Part shown: positions 44,031 through 56,375 of the stretch, one piece after another | Layout: each line of letters starts with the position of its first letter | Position numbering within the stretch: the first letter of the stretch is position 1 | Translations under genes and position numbers: made by a program | The notes under the pieces: model-generated | Database searches by the model: none | What the model saw: only the letters and a program-made list of their open reading frames with translations | What the model was told of the DNA's origin: nothing | Assembly: GCF_905171765.1 (NCBI RefSeq) | Contig: NC_053392.1 | Coordinates: 410,260,366 to 410,324,365 of the forward strand | Length of the DNA stretch: 64,000 nucleotides | Direction of reading: 5' to 3' | Source of the DNA: Bufo bufo | Taxonomy: Eukaryota > Chordata > Amphibia > Anura > Bufonidae

Positions 44031-47000
44031 ATGAGGAAAACATCTAGTAAGGGACGCGGACGCGGACATGGTCGTGGTGGTGGTAGTGGACCCTCTGGTG
44101 CTGGGAGAGGACGTGGCCGTTCTGCCACAGCCACACGTCCTAGTGTACCAACTACCTCAGGTCCCAGTAGGCGCCAGAATTTACAGGGATATTTGGTGGG
44201 GCCCAATGCCGTTCTAAGGATGGTAAGGCCTGAGCAGGTACAGGCATTAGTCAATTGGGTGGCCGACAGTGCATCCAGCACGTTCACATTATCTCTCACC
44301 CAGTCTTCTGCAGAAAGCGCACAGATGGCGCATGAAAACCAAGCACATCAGTCTGTCACATCACCCCCATGCATATCAGGGAAACTGTCTGAGCCTCAAG
44401 TTATGCAGCAGTCTCTTATGCTGTTTGAAGACTCTGCTGCCAGGGTTTCCCAAGGGCATCCACCTATCCCTTCCCCAGGGGTGGAAGAGATAGAATGCAC
44501 TAACGCACAACCACTTATGTTTCCTGATGATGAGGACATGGGAATACCACCTCAGCACGTCTCTGATGATGACGAAACACAGGTGCCAACTGCTGCGTCT
44601 TTCTGCAGTGTGCAGACTGAACAGGAGGTCAGGGGTCAAGACTGGGTGGAAGACGATGCAGGGGACGATGAGGTCATAGACCCCACATGGAATGAAGGTC
44701 GTGCCACTGACTTTCAGAGTTCGGAGGAAGAGGCAGTGGTGAGACCGAGCCAACAGCGTAGCAAAAGACAAAGAGGGAGCAGTGGGCAAAATCAGAACAC
44801 CAGCCGCCAAGAGACTCCGCCTGCTACTGACCGCCGCCATCTGGGACCGAGCACCCCAAAGGCAGCTTCAAGGAGTTCCCTGGCATGGCACTTCTTCAAA
44901 CAATGTGCTGACGACAAGACCCGAGTGGTTTGCACGCTGTGCCATCAGCGAGGCATTAACGTTCTGAACCTTAGCACAACCTGCATGACCAGGCACCTGC
45001 ATGCAAAGCATGAACTGCAGTGGAGTAAACACCTTAAAAACAAGGAAGTCACTCAGGCTCCTCCTGCTACCTCTTCTGCTGCTGCCGCCTCGGCCTCTTC
45101 TGCTGCTGCCGCCGCCTCGGCCTCTTCCTCTGCCTCTGGAGGGACGTTGGCACTTGCCTCCAAGCAAACATGGGATCTGCCACCAACACCACCACCTGCG
45201 TCACCAAGCATCTCAACCATGTCACACGGCAGCGTTCAGCTCTCCATCTCACAAACATTTGAGAGAAAGCGTAAATTCCCACCTAGCCACCCTCGATCCC
45301 TGGCCCTGAATGCCAGCATTTCTAAACTACTGGCCTATGAAATGCTGTCATTCAGGCTGGTGGACACAGACAGCTTCAAACAGCTCATGTCGCTTGCTGT
45401 CCCACAGTATGTTGTTCCCAGCCGCCACTACTTCTCCAAGAGAGCCGTGCCTTCCCTGCACAACCAAGTATCCGATAAAATCAAGTAGGCACTGCGCAAC
45501 GCCATCTGTGGCAAGGTCCACCTAACCACAGATACGTGGACCAGTAAGCACGGCCAGGGACGCTATATCTCCCTAACTGCACACTGGGTAAATGTAGTGG
45601 CGGCTGAGCCCCAGGCGGAGAGCTGTTTGGCGCACGTCCTTCCGCCTCCAAGGATTGCAGGGCAACATTCTTTGCCTCCTGTCTCCTCCTCCTCCTCCTA
45701 CTCAGCTTCCTCCTCCTCTTCTTCCACCTGCTTATCCAGTCAGACACACACCTTCACCACCAACTTCAGCACAGCCCGGGGTAAACGTCAGCAGGCCGTT
45801 GTGAAACTCATATGTTTGGGGGACAGGCCCCACACCGCACAGGAGTTGTGGCGGGGTATAGAACAACAGACCGACGAGTGGTTGCTGCCGGTGAGCCTCA
45901 AGCCCGGCCTGGTGGTGTGCGATAATGGGCGAAATCTCGTTGCAGCTCTGGGACTAGCCGGTTTGACGCACATCCCTTGCCTGGCGCATGTGCTGAATTT
46001 GGTGGTGCAGAAGTTCATTCGCAACTACCCCGACATGTCAGAGCTGCTGCATAAAGTGCGGGCCATCTGTTCGCGCTTCCGGCGTTCACACCCTGCCGCT
46101 GCTCGCCTGTCTGCGCTACAGCGTAACTTCAGCCTTCCCACTCACCGCCTCATATGCGACGTGCCCACCAGGTGGAACTCCACCTTGCACATGCTGGACA
46201 GACTGTGCGAGCAGCAGCAGGCCATAGTGGAGTTTCAGCTGCAGCACGCACGGGTCAGTCGCACTGTGGAACAGCACCACTTCACCACGAATGACTGGGC
46301 CTCCATGTGAGACCTGTGTGCCCTGTTGCGCTGTTTCAAGTACTCCACCAACATGGCCAGTGGCGATGACGCCGTTATCAGCGTTACAATACCACTTCTA
46401 TGTCTCCTTGAGAAAACACTTAGGGCGATGATGGAAGAGAAGGTGGCCCAGGAGGAAGAGGAGGAAGAGGGGTCATTTTTAGCACTTTCAGGCCAGTCTC
46501 TTCGAAGTGACTCAGAGGGAGGTTTTTTGCAACAGCAGAGGCCAGGTACAAATGTGGCCAGACAGGGCCCACTACTGGAGGACGTGGAGGACGAGGATGA
46601 GGAGGAGGTGGAGGAGGATGAGAATGAAGCATGTTCACAGCGGGGTGGCACCCAAAGCAGCTCGGGCCCATCACTGGTGCGTGGCTGGGGGGAAACACAG
46701 GACGATGACGATACGCCTTACACAGAGGACAGCTTGTCCTTACCTCTGGGCAGCCTGGCACACATGAGCGACTACATGCTGCAGTGCCTGCGCAACGACA
46801 GCAGAGTTGCCCACATTTTAACGTGTGCGGACTACTGGGTTGCCACCCTGCTGGATCCCCGGTACAAAGACAATGTGCCCACCTTACTTCCTACACTGGA
46901 GCGTGATAGGAAGATGCGCGAGTACAAGCGCACGTTGGTAGACGCGCTACTGAGAGCATTCCCAAATGTCACAGGGGAACCAGTGGAAGCCCAAGGCGAA

Positions 47001-47456
47001 GGCAGAGGAGGAGCAAGAGGTCGCCAACGCATCTGTGTCACGGCCAGCTCCTCTGAGGGCAGGGTTAGCATGGCAGAGATGTGGAAAAGTTTTGTCACCA
47101 CGCCACAGCTAACTGCACCACCACCTGATACGGAACGTGTTAGCAGGAGGCAACATTTCAATAACATGGTGGAACAGTACCTGTGCACACCCCTCCACGT
47201 ACTGACTGATGGTTCGGCCCCATTCAACTTCTGGGTCTCCAAATTGTCCACGTGGCCAGAGCTAGCCTTTTATGCCTTGGAGGTGCTGGCCTGCCCGGCG
47301 GCCAGCATTTTGTCTGAACGTGTATTCAGCACGGCAGGGGGCGTCATTACAGACAAACACAGCCGCCTGTCTACAGCCAATGTGGACAAGCTGACGTTCA
47401 TAAAAATGCACCAGGCATGGATCCCACAGGACCTGTCCATTCCTTGTGCAGATTAG
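44031..47456 (+). pseudogene. hAT-2 transposase (ZBED type), two nonsense codons
   Basis: One frame of 1,141 codons from ATG 44031 to the TAG at 47454, broken only by TAG (45486-45488) and TGA (46308-46310). Residues 1-40 are Arg/Gly-rich (GRGRGHGRGGGSG). An acidic, low-complexity part follows. A BED-type zinc finger lies at about 283-327 (CTLCHQRG then TRHLHAKH). The catalytic RNase H-like region starts with TTDTWTS (just after the first stop), then VCDNGRNLVAA and HVLNLVVQ, then VPTRWNSTLHMLDRL. An acidic insertion EEEEEEG is at about 810. The dimerisation domain is near 1078-1125 (SILSERVFSTAGG). The product would transpose hAT-2. Homologues appear as ZBED1/4/6-like proteins in vertebrates. 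Confidence 0.88.
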
Positions 47457-47567
47457 ACATTAACTACCTCCCCTTAACAATATGTTATTGTACTCCAGGG
47501 CACTTCCTCATTCAATCCTATTTTTATTTTCATTTTACCATTATATTTCGGGGCAACCCAAAGTTGA

Positions 47568-48750
47568 ATGAACCTCTCCTCTGTCTGGGTGCCGGGGCCT
47601 AAATATGTGACAGTGGCCTCTTCCAGTGGTGGGTGACGTGAAGCCTGATTCTCTGCTATGACATGAAGACTGATTCTGTGGTGACATGAAGCCAGATTCT
47701 CTGTTACGGGACCTCTCTCCTCTGCCTGGGTGCCGGGCCTAAATATGTGACAGTGGCCTGTTCCAGTGGTGGGTGACGTGAAGCCTGATTCTCTGCTATG
47801 ACATGAAGACTGATTCTGTGCTGACATGAAGCCAGATTCTCTGTTACGGGACCTCTCTCCTCTGCCTGGATGCCGGGGCCTAAATATGTGACAGTGGCCT
47901 GTTCCAGTGGTGGGTGACGTGAAGCCTGATTCTCTGCTATGACATGAAGACTGATTCTCTGCTGACATGAAGCCAGATTCTCTGTTACAGGACCTCTCTC
48001 CTCTGTCTGGGTGTCGGGCTTAAATATGTGACAGTGGCCTGTTCCAGTGGTGGGTGACGTGAAGCCTGATTCTCTGCTATGACATGAAGACTGATTCTCT
48101 GCTGACATGAAGCCAGATTCTCTGTTACGGGACCTCTCTCCTCTGCCTGGGTGCCGGGCCTAAATATGTGACCGTGGCCTGTTCCAGTGGTGGGTGACGT
48201 GAAGCCTGATTCTCTGCTATGACATGAAGACTGATTCTCTGCTGACATGAAGCCAGATTCTCTGTTACGGGACCTCTCTCCTCTGCCTGGGTGCCGGGGC
48301 CTAAATATGTGACAGTGGCCTGTTCCAGTGGTGGGTGACGTGAAGCCTGATTCTCTGCTATGACATGAAGACTGATTCTCTGCTGACATGAAGCCAGATT
48401 CTCTGTTACGGGACCTCTCTCCTCTGCCTGGGTGTCGGGGCCTAAATATGTGACAGTGGCCTGTTCCAGTGGTGGGTGACGTGAAGCCTGATTCTCTGCT
48501 ATGACATGAAGACTGATTCTCTGCTGACATGAAGCCAGATTCTCTGTTACGGGACCTCTCTCCTCTGCCTGGGTGCCGGGGCCTAAATATGTGACAGTGG
48601 CCTTTTCCAGTGGTGGGTGATGTGAAGCCTGATTCTCTGCTATGACATGAAGCCTGATTCTCTGCTATGACATGAAGCCAGATTCTCTGCTATGGCATGA
48701 AGACTGATTCTCTGCTGCCGTGAAGCCAGATTCTCTGCTATGGGACCTCT
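47568..48750. repeat. 141-bp tandem array in hAT-2 3' region
   Basis: About eight units of 140-141 bp, each with ggacctctctcctctgcctg, tggtgggtgacgtgaagcc and three gattctctg... steps; starts at 47707, 47847, 47988, 48128, 48269, 48409 and 48550 are evenly spaced. Located downstream of the transposase stop. The open frames on the minus strand reflect the periodicity. Confidence 0.92.
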
Positions 48751-49047
48751 GTCCAATTGATATTGGTTAATTTTTATTTTTTTTATTTTAATTCATTTCC
48801 CTATCCACATTTGTTTGCAGGGGATTTACCTACATGTTGCTGCCTTTTGCAGCCCTCTAGCTCTTTCCTGGGCTGTTTTACAGCCTTTTTAGTGCCGAAA
48901 AGTTCGGGTCCCCATTGACTTCAATGGGGTTCGGGTTCGGGACGAAGTTCGGGTCGGGTTCGGATCCCGAACCCGAACATTTCCGGGAAGTTCGGCCTAA
49001 CTTCTCGAACCCGAACATCCAGGTGTTCGCTCAACTCTAGTTAACTT

Positions 49048-49730
49048 ATGTAAGTCTAAATATACATTTTGACCTTAGAAGCTTTAATTCAAAGCTATTG
49101 GGATTAATTCTGACACTTGTAGCAATTAGAGACAGACCTCTAGGCGTCTCTTTAAACGTTTCTCACACTGCTAAATTATGGATCGTAAATGGCCTTGTTT
49201 TCTCACAGAGCTATCAGTACCTCCTCTGTCATACCAAAGATGTAATTAATTGTTACAAAACACACATCTTCACAGACACTCTTCTAATGAGAAATATATA
49301 CAATATACTGGATACATGTTGTCTTCGTAAGATATAACAATATAATATAAACAAATATATATATATGTGTCCTACTGATTGTCTTATGCTAAGGACTAAC
49401 TAAGGCTCATTAAATGAATACATACATATTATATATTTTGCTTCATTAATAAATGCCTAATTTTATAGGTAATTATCACCAGCTGCATAGAGCTCATCTT
49501 TATCTCCCGTCATAAATTTAAAAGTAGACAAGGAGGCCTCTTCTCAGACTGGTAGATTCATTAGAAGAATAACACTGAAGAGTATAAACCTTTGTGTGAC
49601 CTTAATTTGGCCTACTCAAGACATACAAAATTGCAACTATAGTCGAGCATGGCTCTTAAAGGCAATGAACATCCATCTTGACAATAATGAATTGGATATC
49701 AATGCATTTACCTATAAAAAGGCACAACAG
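49048..49730. other. Insert X, right part
   Basis: AT-rich, no gene recognised. Ends caacag before the resumed piggyBac-A terminus (aacccatgacgtacc). Confidence 0.4.
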
Positions 49731-49817
49731 TTTTAAACCCATGACGTACCAGTACGTCATGGGTCCTTAAGGACTCGGGAACCATGCCGTACCGGTACGT
49801 CATGGGTCCCTAAGGGG

Positions 49818-50178
49818 TTAATCTCTTAGTTCATATTTCCAAACCATCAGAAACTGATAAGAAGGCTCGTGTCTTCTGGGCTTGCTAATGTACGCTGGAC
49901 AGTATTCCAATCTGCATAGTTTTTCCCTAAAAAAAATATCTTTCCATAAACTGGCACCATCATTTGCCGCGAACAAAAACGCACCCTTATCTTGTTGATT
50001 TGCATGGATCAACACCTGACTAAAGAATGAAGCATCATGGCTGCTGCCAGGGAGGAAAACAAGTACCCATTGTGATGTCATCATCCACGGAATCTGAGGG
50101 GTTCCATTGTGACACTCTCAGTGTTTCGTCTATTGACATTTTTGTGGAGGCAGCCATATTGATTTTCTGAAGGCTGCC
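49818..50178. repeat. Tandem repeat R, unit 3, right part
   Basis: Starts at the TTAA duplication and continues unit 3 (tctcttagttcatat) exactly where it stopped at 34395. Ends ggctgcc where the L1 poly(A) side begins. Confidence 0.88.
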
Positions 50179-50380
50179 TTTTTTTATTTATTTTTATTTA
50201 ATAAATCTTTATTACATTTTTTCAACCATTACAAAGTTATTTAACAGTCCTCTTATTCTTACATTGCATATAATTCCCCGGCATTCCTCCCTTAGTGTGC
50301 CAGTTGCTCAAAAAATTAATAAAAATTCCTGCCTGGTATTAATTTAGTGATATTAACCAAGAGCTGCAGTAGAACAGTTA

Positions 50381-51366
50381 GGCTGAGTTCACACGGGCGA
50401 GATTTCCGCGCGGGTGCAATGCGGTAGGTGAACGCATTGCACCCGCACTGAATACCGACCCATTCATTTCTATGTGGCTGTTCACATGAGCGGTGATTTT
50501 CACGCATCAATTGTGCGTTGCGTGAAAATCGCAGCATACTCTATATTTCACGCAACGCAGGCCCCATGGAAGTGAATGGGGTTGCGTGAAAATCGCAAGC
50601 ATCTGCAGGCAAGTGCGGATGCGGTGCAATTTTCACGCACGGTTGCTAGGAGACGATCAGGATGGAGACCAGATCGTTATTATTTTCCCTTATAACATGG
50701 TTATAAGGGAAAATAATAGCATTCTGAATACAGAATGCATAGTTAAATAGCGCTAGAGGGGTTAAAAAAATAAAAAATAAATGTAACTCACCTTAATCCA
50801 CTTGATCGCGCTGCCTGGCTTCTCGTCTGTCTCCTTTGTTGAATAGGACCTGTGGTGAGCATTCATTACAGGAACAGGACCTGTGGTGACGTCACTTCGG
50901 TCATCACATGATCCATCACATGATCCATCACCATGGTAAAAGATCATGTGATGGATCATGTGATGACCGGAGTGACATCACCACAGGTCCTGTTCCTGTA
51001 ATGAATGCTCACCACAGGTCCTGTTTAACAAAGGAGACAGATGAGAAGCCGGGCAGCGCGATCAAGTGGATTAAGGTGAGTTAAAAATTATCTTTATTTT
51101 TTTTAACCCCTCTAGCGCTATTTTACTATGCATTCTGTATTCAGAATGCTATTATTTTCCCTTATAACCATGTTATTAGGGAAAATAATACAATCTACAG
51201 AACACCGTTCCCAAGCCCGAACTTCTGTGAAGAAGTTCGGGTTTGGGTACCAAACATGCGCGATTTTTCTCACGCGAGTGCAAAACGCATTACAATGTTT
51301 TGCACTCGCGCAGAAAAATCGTGCGTGTTCCCGCAACGCACCCGCAACGCCCGTGTGAACTCAGCC
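50381..51366. mobile_element. Harbinger-like MITE with altered termini, copy 3
   Basis: TTA at 50378-50380 and 51367-51369. Interior as in 14207-15225 and 36876-38285 (gcgtgaaaatcgc, ccttataacatgg, accatggt), but the termini read ggctgagttcacac and gtgtgaactcagcc in place of ggcctctttcacac. Confidence 0.82.
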
Positions 51367-51396
51367 TTATTTGTGTGCCTTTCCCTATCATCATAT

Positions 51397-52240
51397 TTAG
51401 TTGTATAGTAAGTAATAAAACCTCAACTCTATATTTTTCAATTGGTATTTCCTTTTAAGCTCTTCATAGGGGTTTATATCCTCCTCTTCCCATACCTGGC
51501 CTAATTTATATATACCGTGTTTCCACCAGATCTTCTGTTCAATTAACTTTAATTCTGTGAGATTAATGTTATCCCATAATATGGTGTCAGCATGAAAACC
51601 AGTCTGGGACCATAGGTTTTTTTTTGCCACCTTCCAACTTTTAACCATCAACACAATTAAAGGTGTATTGTTGCATCTCTGTTGGACCAGAGTGCCCGCT
51701 TCCATTATTTGAAAGATATTACATTTTTCCAATCTTTTATTAATCCCTACTATTATATTCTTATAGCTTTGCGTGTTACTCCAGGTTATCATATTTTTTA
51801 TAATCTCAGAAATGAAATAAAGTTCCATATCTGGTACAGATAATCCACTCTCCTTCTCATGAATACACAGTATCTGTGCCTCTATCCTCGGTTTTTTCCC
51901 TCGCCATATTGAATCCGTTAATAAACTGATTATTATTTTAAAATATCTTTTAGGGATTATCACTGGTGTGTTCCACAGAATATAATTCAGGGCAGGTAAA
52001 CACATCTTCACCAAGGAAATACGACCCGCCATCGACACGTATAGTCTTTTCCATACCTCTATTTTCTTCCTAAATTCCTGAATTTTAGGAACCACATTCA
52101 GTCGGACATAATCATTAGAGTCTGGGATAATCTTAATTGCCAGATATTTAACAGGTTCATTAATCATCTTAATTTCCAACATTCCCGGTCTAAAATTGTT
52201 CAGAGTATCAATCGGGATACAAGCTGATTTAGACCAGTTT
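51397..52240 (-). pseudogene. L1 ORF2, C-terminal part
   Basis: Minus-strand frame downstream of the Gypsy-2 insertion (NWSKSACIPI, VKYLAIKIIPD, MAGRISLVKMCLPALNYILW, CIHEKESGLSVPD). This is the region after the RT domain of L1/Tx1-type ORF2 proteins. Removal of Gypsy-2 and one TSD copy (5,521 bp) puts it in the same frame as 57762-58375. Residues encoded at 52241-52359 belong to the LTR, not to L1. It ends at 51397 with a stop. Confidence 0.82.
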
Positions 52241-52931
52241 TGTAACGGTCGCGTACACACACACAGGGGGAAGGGAAGTGACCACTGCGCTCCACCCTTA
52301 CCCCTGGCCTTGCCTACTTGCCTCGCGAGTCCTAATGACAGGGGACAACTGGACGGCAATTCCTAACTTGGAGTAAGTGCAGGGATGACAGACAGACAAA
52401 CAACAGGACGTGAACGGACCGAGTAAATACCAGGAAAGCTGCAAAGTACAAATGGAGCAAGCAGAGAATTGTCAGGAGAAGCCGGGGTCATAAATACCAG
52501 GAGAGCAGAGAAGTACAAGAGGAGTCCTAAGAGAGTAGTCAGGTGGGAGCCGAGGTCACAATACCAGGACGGATGCGCAGTACAGGAGGATCAGGCAAAA
52601 GGATGGTCAAGGAACAGGATCAGGTAAGTATTCAGCAGTCCAACAAATACCAGGAACCTAGAAATTAACAGGCAACCTGTAGCCAGCAAGCTGCCTGTAT
52701 TTATAGTGGGGAGTGAGGGTCATGTGACGTGGCCAGCGTCACATGACCGACAGACCAACCATTCGAGCACCGAGGGATCAGCTCGGCGCTCAAGGCAGAC
52801 TTAGGAGCAGGGAGCCTCCCAGCAGTAAAGCCGACCTGGGAATGAGGTCAAACACAGATCCTCATTCCCAAAGCTAAGCAACAGTTCTGCGGGCAATGGG
52901 GGACCGAGTGCACCTTCGGAACCCCGTGACA
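52241..52931 (-). repeat. Gypsy-2 3' LTR
   Basis: tgtaacgg...gtgaca on the plus strand; 691 bp. Lies at the 3' end of the minus-strand element. Confidence 0.92.
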
Positions 52932-53629
52932 GTACCCCCCCTTTTACGAGGGGCCACCGGACCCAAGACTTCAGGCGATGGCTTTTCAGGGTGTTCTAAA
53001 TGAAATTTACGAACAAGTCTAGGAGCATGAACCTCCCTGGCAGGTACCCAAGATCTCTCTTCAGGTCCATACCCCTTCCAGTGAATCAGGTACTGCAAGG
53101 AATTACGCACCTTCCTGACATCCACTATTTTAGACACCACATACTCGACAGCATCATTAACAAGAACTGGCGGAGGCGAGGCTTTTGATGGTACTACCTG
53201 TTCAAAATATTTTTTAAGCAGAGATTTATGGAACACATTATGAATGTGGAATGACTCAGGCAGCTCCAACCTAAAAGATACCGGGTTAATCACTTCCGTG
53301 ATCTTATATGGTCCAATAAAACGAGGAGCAAATTTTTTAGAAGTTACCTTGAGAGATAGATTCTTGGAGGACAACCATACTTTATCCCCAACCTGAAAGT
53401 TTACCCCCCTTGAACGTCTCCTATCGGCCTTGAGTTTTTGAGAACATTGAGCCTTTTCTAGGTTCGATTGAACCCGGGCCCAAACTGTGCACAGTTCGGA
53501 GGAGAGTTTATCAGCTTCAGGGTTAGAGGAGGAGACGGACGACCCAGAATGAAAACGGGGATGAAAACCATTGTTACAAAAGAAAGGGGAGACCCCAGCA
53601 GAAGAATTGACACGGTTAATAAGCAACAT
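52874..53629 (-). pseudogene. Gypsy-2 integrase C-terminus and chromodomain
   Basis: Starts in the middle of the integrase (SPFFCNNGFHPRF), passes through the GPY-like part (FIGPYKITEVINPVSFRLELP, at about residues 85-105 from 53375) and ends in a chromodomain (YVVSKIVDVRKV, YLIHWKGYGPEERSW) that would target heterochromatin marks. It is out of frame with the preceding pol frame: about 20 residues of integrase are missing at 53616-53640. Confidence 0.85.
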
Positions 53630-56375
53630 ACAACCTCAGGAATTGTTCCACAGACTGATTAAGGCGTTCAGTCTGCCCATTACTCTCAGGATGGTAGGCG
53701 GAAGAAAAAGACAACGAAATTTTACATCTTTGACAGAAGGCTCTCCAGAATTTGGACACAAACTGCACACCCCTGTCCGAAACAATATTTTCCGGGATAC
53801 CATGCAATCGAACAATTTCTTTCACAAAAATAGACGCCAGGGTTTTGGCATTCGGGAGTTTAGACAGGGGAATGAAATGGACCATCTTGCTAAACCTATC
53901 CACCACTACCCACACTACAGTCTTACCCTCCGCCAGCGGTAGGTCAGTTATAAAGTCCATCGAGATATGGGACCAGGGTCTACTGGGAATGGGTAGGGGT
54001 CGTAGGTTACCAGCAGGGCGAGTCCTAGGTGTCTTGGACCTGGCACAAACCTCACAGGCTGACACATAGGACTTGACATCCCTAGTTAGAGTGGGCCACC
54101 AATAAGATCTAGAAACCAGATCCTTAGTGCCCTCAACACCCGGATGTCCACAAAAGGCAGAATCGTGACACTCACCCAACAGCTGGAGACGAAATTGTAC
54201 AGGAACAAACAACTTATCTGTTGGGGTGGATACCGGTGCCAGATGTTGTTTCGACCTAATGCGAGCCGAGATATCCTGGGTAAGAGCTGCTAAGAAGATT
54301 TTTGCTGGTAGGATGGATTCAGGTGGTACCTCAGTAGGTTGAAAAGCCTGGAAGCTCCGAGATAATGCGTCTGCCTTCACATTTTTACTTCCCGGCCTGA
54401 ACGTGATGGAAAAATCAAAACGAGTAAAAAACAGAGCCCATCTGGCTTGACGGGGATTCAACCTCTTAGCAGACTCGAGAAACATAAGGTTTTTATGGTA
54501 AGTGACAACAGTTACACAATGCCTTGCCCCCTCCAGAAAATGCCTCCACTCCTCAAATGCCCATTTAATGGCCAGCAGCTCCCTATTCCCTATGTCGTAG
54601 TTTCTCTCCGTGCGAGAGAATTTCCTGGAGAAGAAGGCACATGGTCTCAGATTAGTGAGGCTGGCAGGACCTTGTGAAAGGACTGCTCCTGCGCCGTCCT
54701 CGGACGCATCCACCTCCACAATAAAAGGTTTCTCCTGATCAGGCTGGATCAGAATGGGAGCGCTACTGAATGCCTTTTTTAATTTTTCAAATGAAGAAAT
54801 GGCCTCAGTAGACCAATTCTCCAAATCCACCCCTTTCTTAGTAAGGTCGGTCAACGGTTTAGCAATTACGGAAAAATTCATAATAAATTTACGATAGTAA
54901 TTGGCGAAACCTAAGAACCGTTGTAAGGCCTTTAAGGATGAAGGTCTTACCCATTCCTTAATTGCTAGTACCTTACCAGGATCCATCTTGAAGGCGTGAG
55001 GAGTCAGAACATGCCCTAGAAACAGAATCTCCTGCACACCAAAGACACATTTCTCTTGTTTAGCGGATAGCTGATTCTCCCTCAACACCTCTAATACTTG
55101 TCTAACATGAGACACATGGGATTCGAAGTCAGGAGAGAATATCAAAATGTCGTCAAGATAGACAATAACAAATTTACCTAAGAATTCCCTAAGAATGTCA
55201 TTCATGAAGTTTTGGAACACAGCTGGGGCATTGCTGAGTCCAAAAGGCATCACCTGATATTCAAAGTGTCCTACCGGAGTATTGAACGCCGTCTTCCATT
55301 CGTCTCCCTCCTTGATTCGGATTAGATTGTATGCCCCTTTCAGGTCAATTTTGGAAAACCAGGTTGCCCCCAGGACCTGGTTAAATAAATCCGGAATCAA
55401 TGGGAGGGAGTATCTATTCTGGACAGTGATTTTATTTAATCTCCGGTAATCGATACATGGCCTAAGACCACCATCTTTTTTCTTAACGAAGAAAAACCCC
55501 GCCCCCATAGGAGAGACAGAAGGTCTAATATGCCCTTTACCAAGGCTCTCCTTAATATAATCTTCCATGGCCTTGCGTTCGGGCATAGAAACATTATAAA
55601 TTCGTCCTTTAGGAAACTTGGCCCCCTCTACTAGCTCTATGGTACAATCATAAGGTCTATGGGGGGGTAGAACCTCTGGGGTTGGTGATGAGAATACATC
55701 AGAATATTCTCTAACAACAGAGGGTAAAGTATCAGACTTTACTGAGACCCCAGCCTGTACCACGGACAGGCACGAGTCACACTTAGGCCCCCATCTCACC
55801 AACTCCCCATTGGACCAATCTATAGTGGGGTTATGTAGTCGGAGCCAAGGCAACCCTAGTACCACCTCAGCAGGTAGGTTCTCCAGGACTAGAAGCGAAC
55901 ATCTCTCTGAGTGGCACACACCCACGGTTAGAGAAATCTCCGAGGTACATAAGCTCACCGTACCACCAATAAGAGGAGTAGCATCAATAGCCATGACATG
56001 GATAGGAGTTGGTAAGGCAAACATAGGAATACCCAATCTAACAGCATACTCAGAGTCAATAAAGCTAGCCGCTGAGCCAGAATCAATAAAGGCCTTACCC
56101 GCCCATTTATCTACTCCCAGAGAAATCGTAATGGGTACCGAAAGCTTACATTTAGAAAATTCAGGGTGTACCTGGTCTTTAGGTTGCCTTGCCTTAGGAG
56201 ACTTGACAGAGAGGACCTTCTTAGGACACTGGTTGATCCAATGGTCAGAATCTCCACAGTAAAAGCATTCTCCACGTCTGCGGCGAAGATTCCCTCGGGT
56301 CATGCCAACCTGCATGGGTTCCTCGGTGGAGACCTCAGCATTGTCTCTGGGATAGGCCTCTGGCTGGACCACCAT
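53616..56375 (-). pseudogene. Gypsy-2 pol polyprotein, 919 codons open
   Basis: Zinc knuckle CFYCGDSDHWINQC (residues about 37-50), aspartic protease AFIDSGSAASF (about 97), RT with YRRLNKITVQNRYSLP and catalytic YLDDILIF (about 405), RNase H with EVDASEDGAGAVL (about 550), RNase H end ADALSRSF, integrase zinc region HPGVEGTKDLVSRSYWWP (about 745), DDE core SMDFITDLP, VSDRGVQF and ESNGQTERLN. It ends at LRLYVAY after a frame break inside the integrase core's end. The zinc knuckle lies in this frame, so gag must join by frameshifting or has lost its frame. Confidence 0.88.

Larger units (their letters stand above)
40344..49039 (+). mobile_element. hAT-2, long ZBED-type hAT element
   Basis: Left end tagggatgagcgaac and right end gttcgctcaactcta are inverted repeats flanked by a perfect 8-bp duplication gttaactt (40336-40343, 49040-49047). 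Subterminal cgaacccgaac motifs occur at both ends. 8.7 kb in total, including a foreign insert at about 41102-43555. The 3' part holds a 141-bp tandem array. The transposase is nearly open. Confidence 0.9.
38993..49730. mobile_element. Unclassified insert X, split by hAT-2
   Basis: Comparison with piggyBac-B shows that sequence from about 38993 to 49730 is foreign to the transposon (tttt on both sides; exact edges uncertain). Without hAT-2 it is about 2.0 kb, AT-rich, with an (AT)n run at 39718-39764 and a C-run at 39473-39490, and has no coding frame that I trust. TG...CA-like edges make a solitary LTR possible; no inverted termini are seen. Confidence 0.5.
34396..49817 (-). mobile_element. 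piggyBac-A with nested insertions
   Basis: Flanked by TTAA at 34392-34395 and 49818-49821; the R unit is continuous across the two flanks. The right terminus reads tccctaagggg, matching the left terminus ccccttaagg of piggyBac-B; the left terminus here has lost about 8 bp. The transposase is on the minus strand. Inside are a hAT MITE, a Harbinger-like MITE (36876-38285) and the insert X with hAT-2 (about 38993-49730). Without the insertions piggyBac-A would be about 3.3 kb. Confidence 0.85.

Noticed and set aside
47474..48530. Minus-strand frames of 134-181 codons with repeated peptide
   Set aside because: Products of the 141-bp tandem array (a multiple of three in places); no start context, and located in the hAT-2 3' region.
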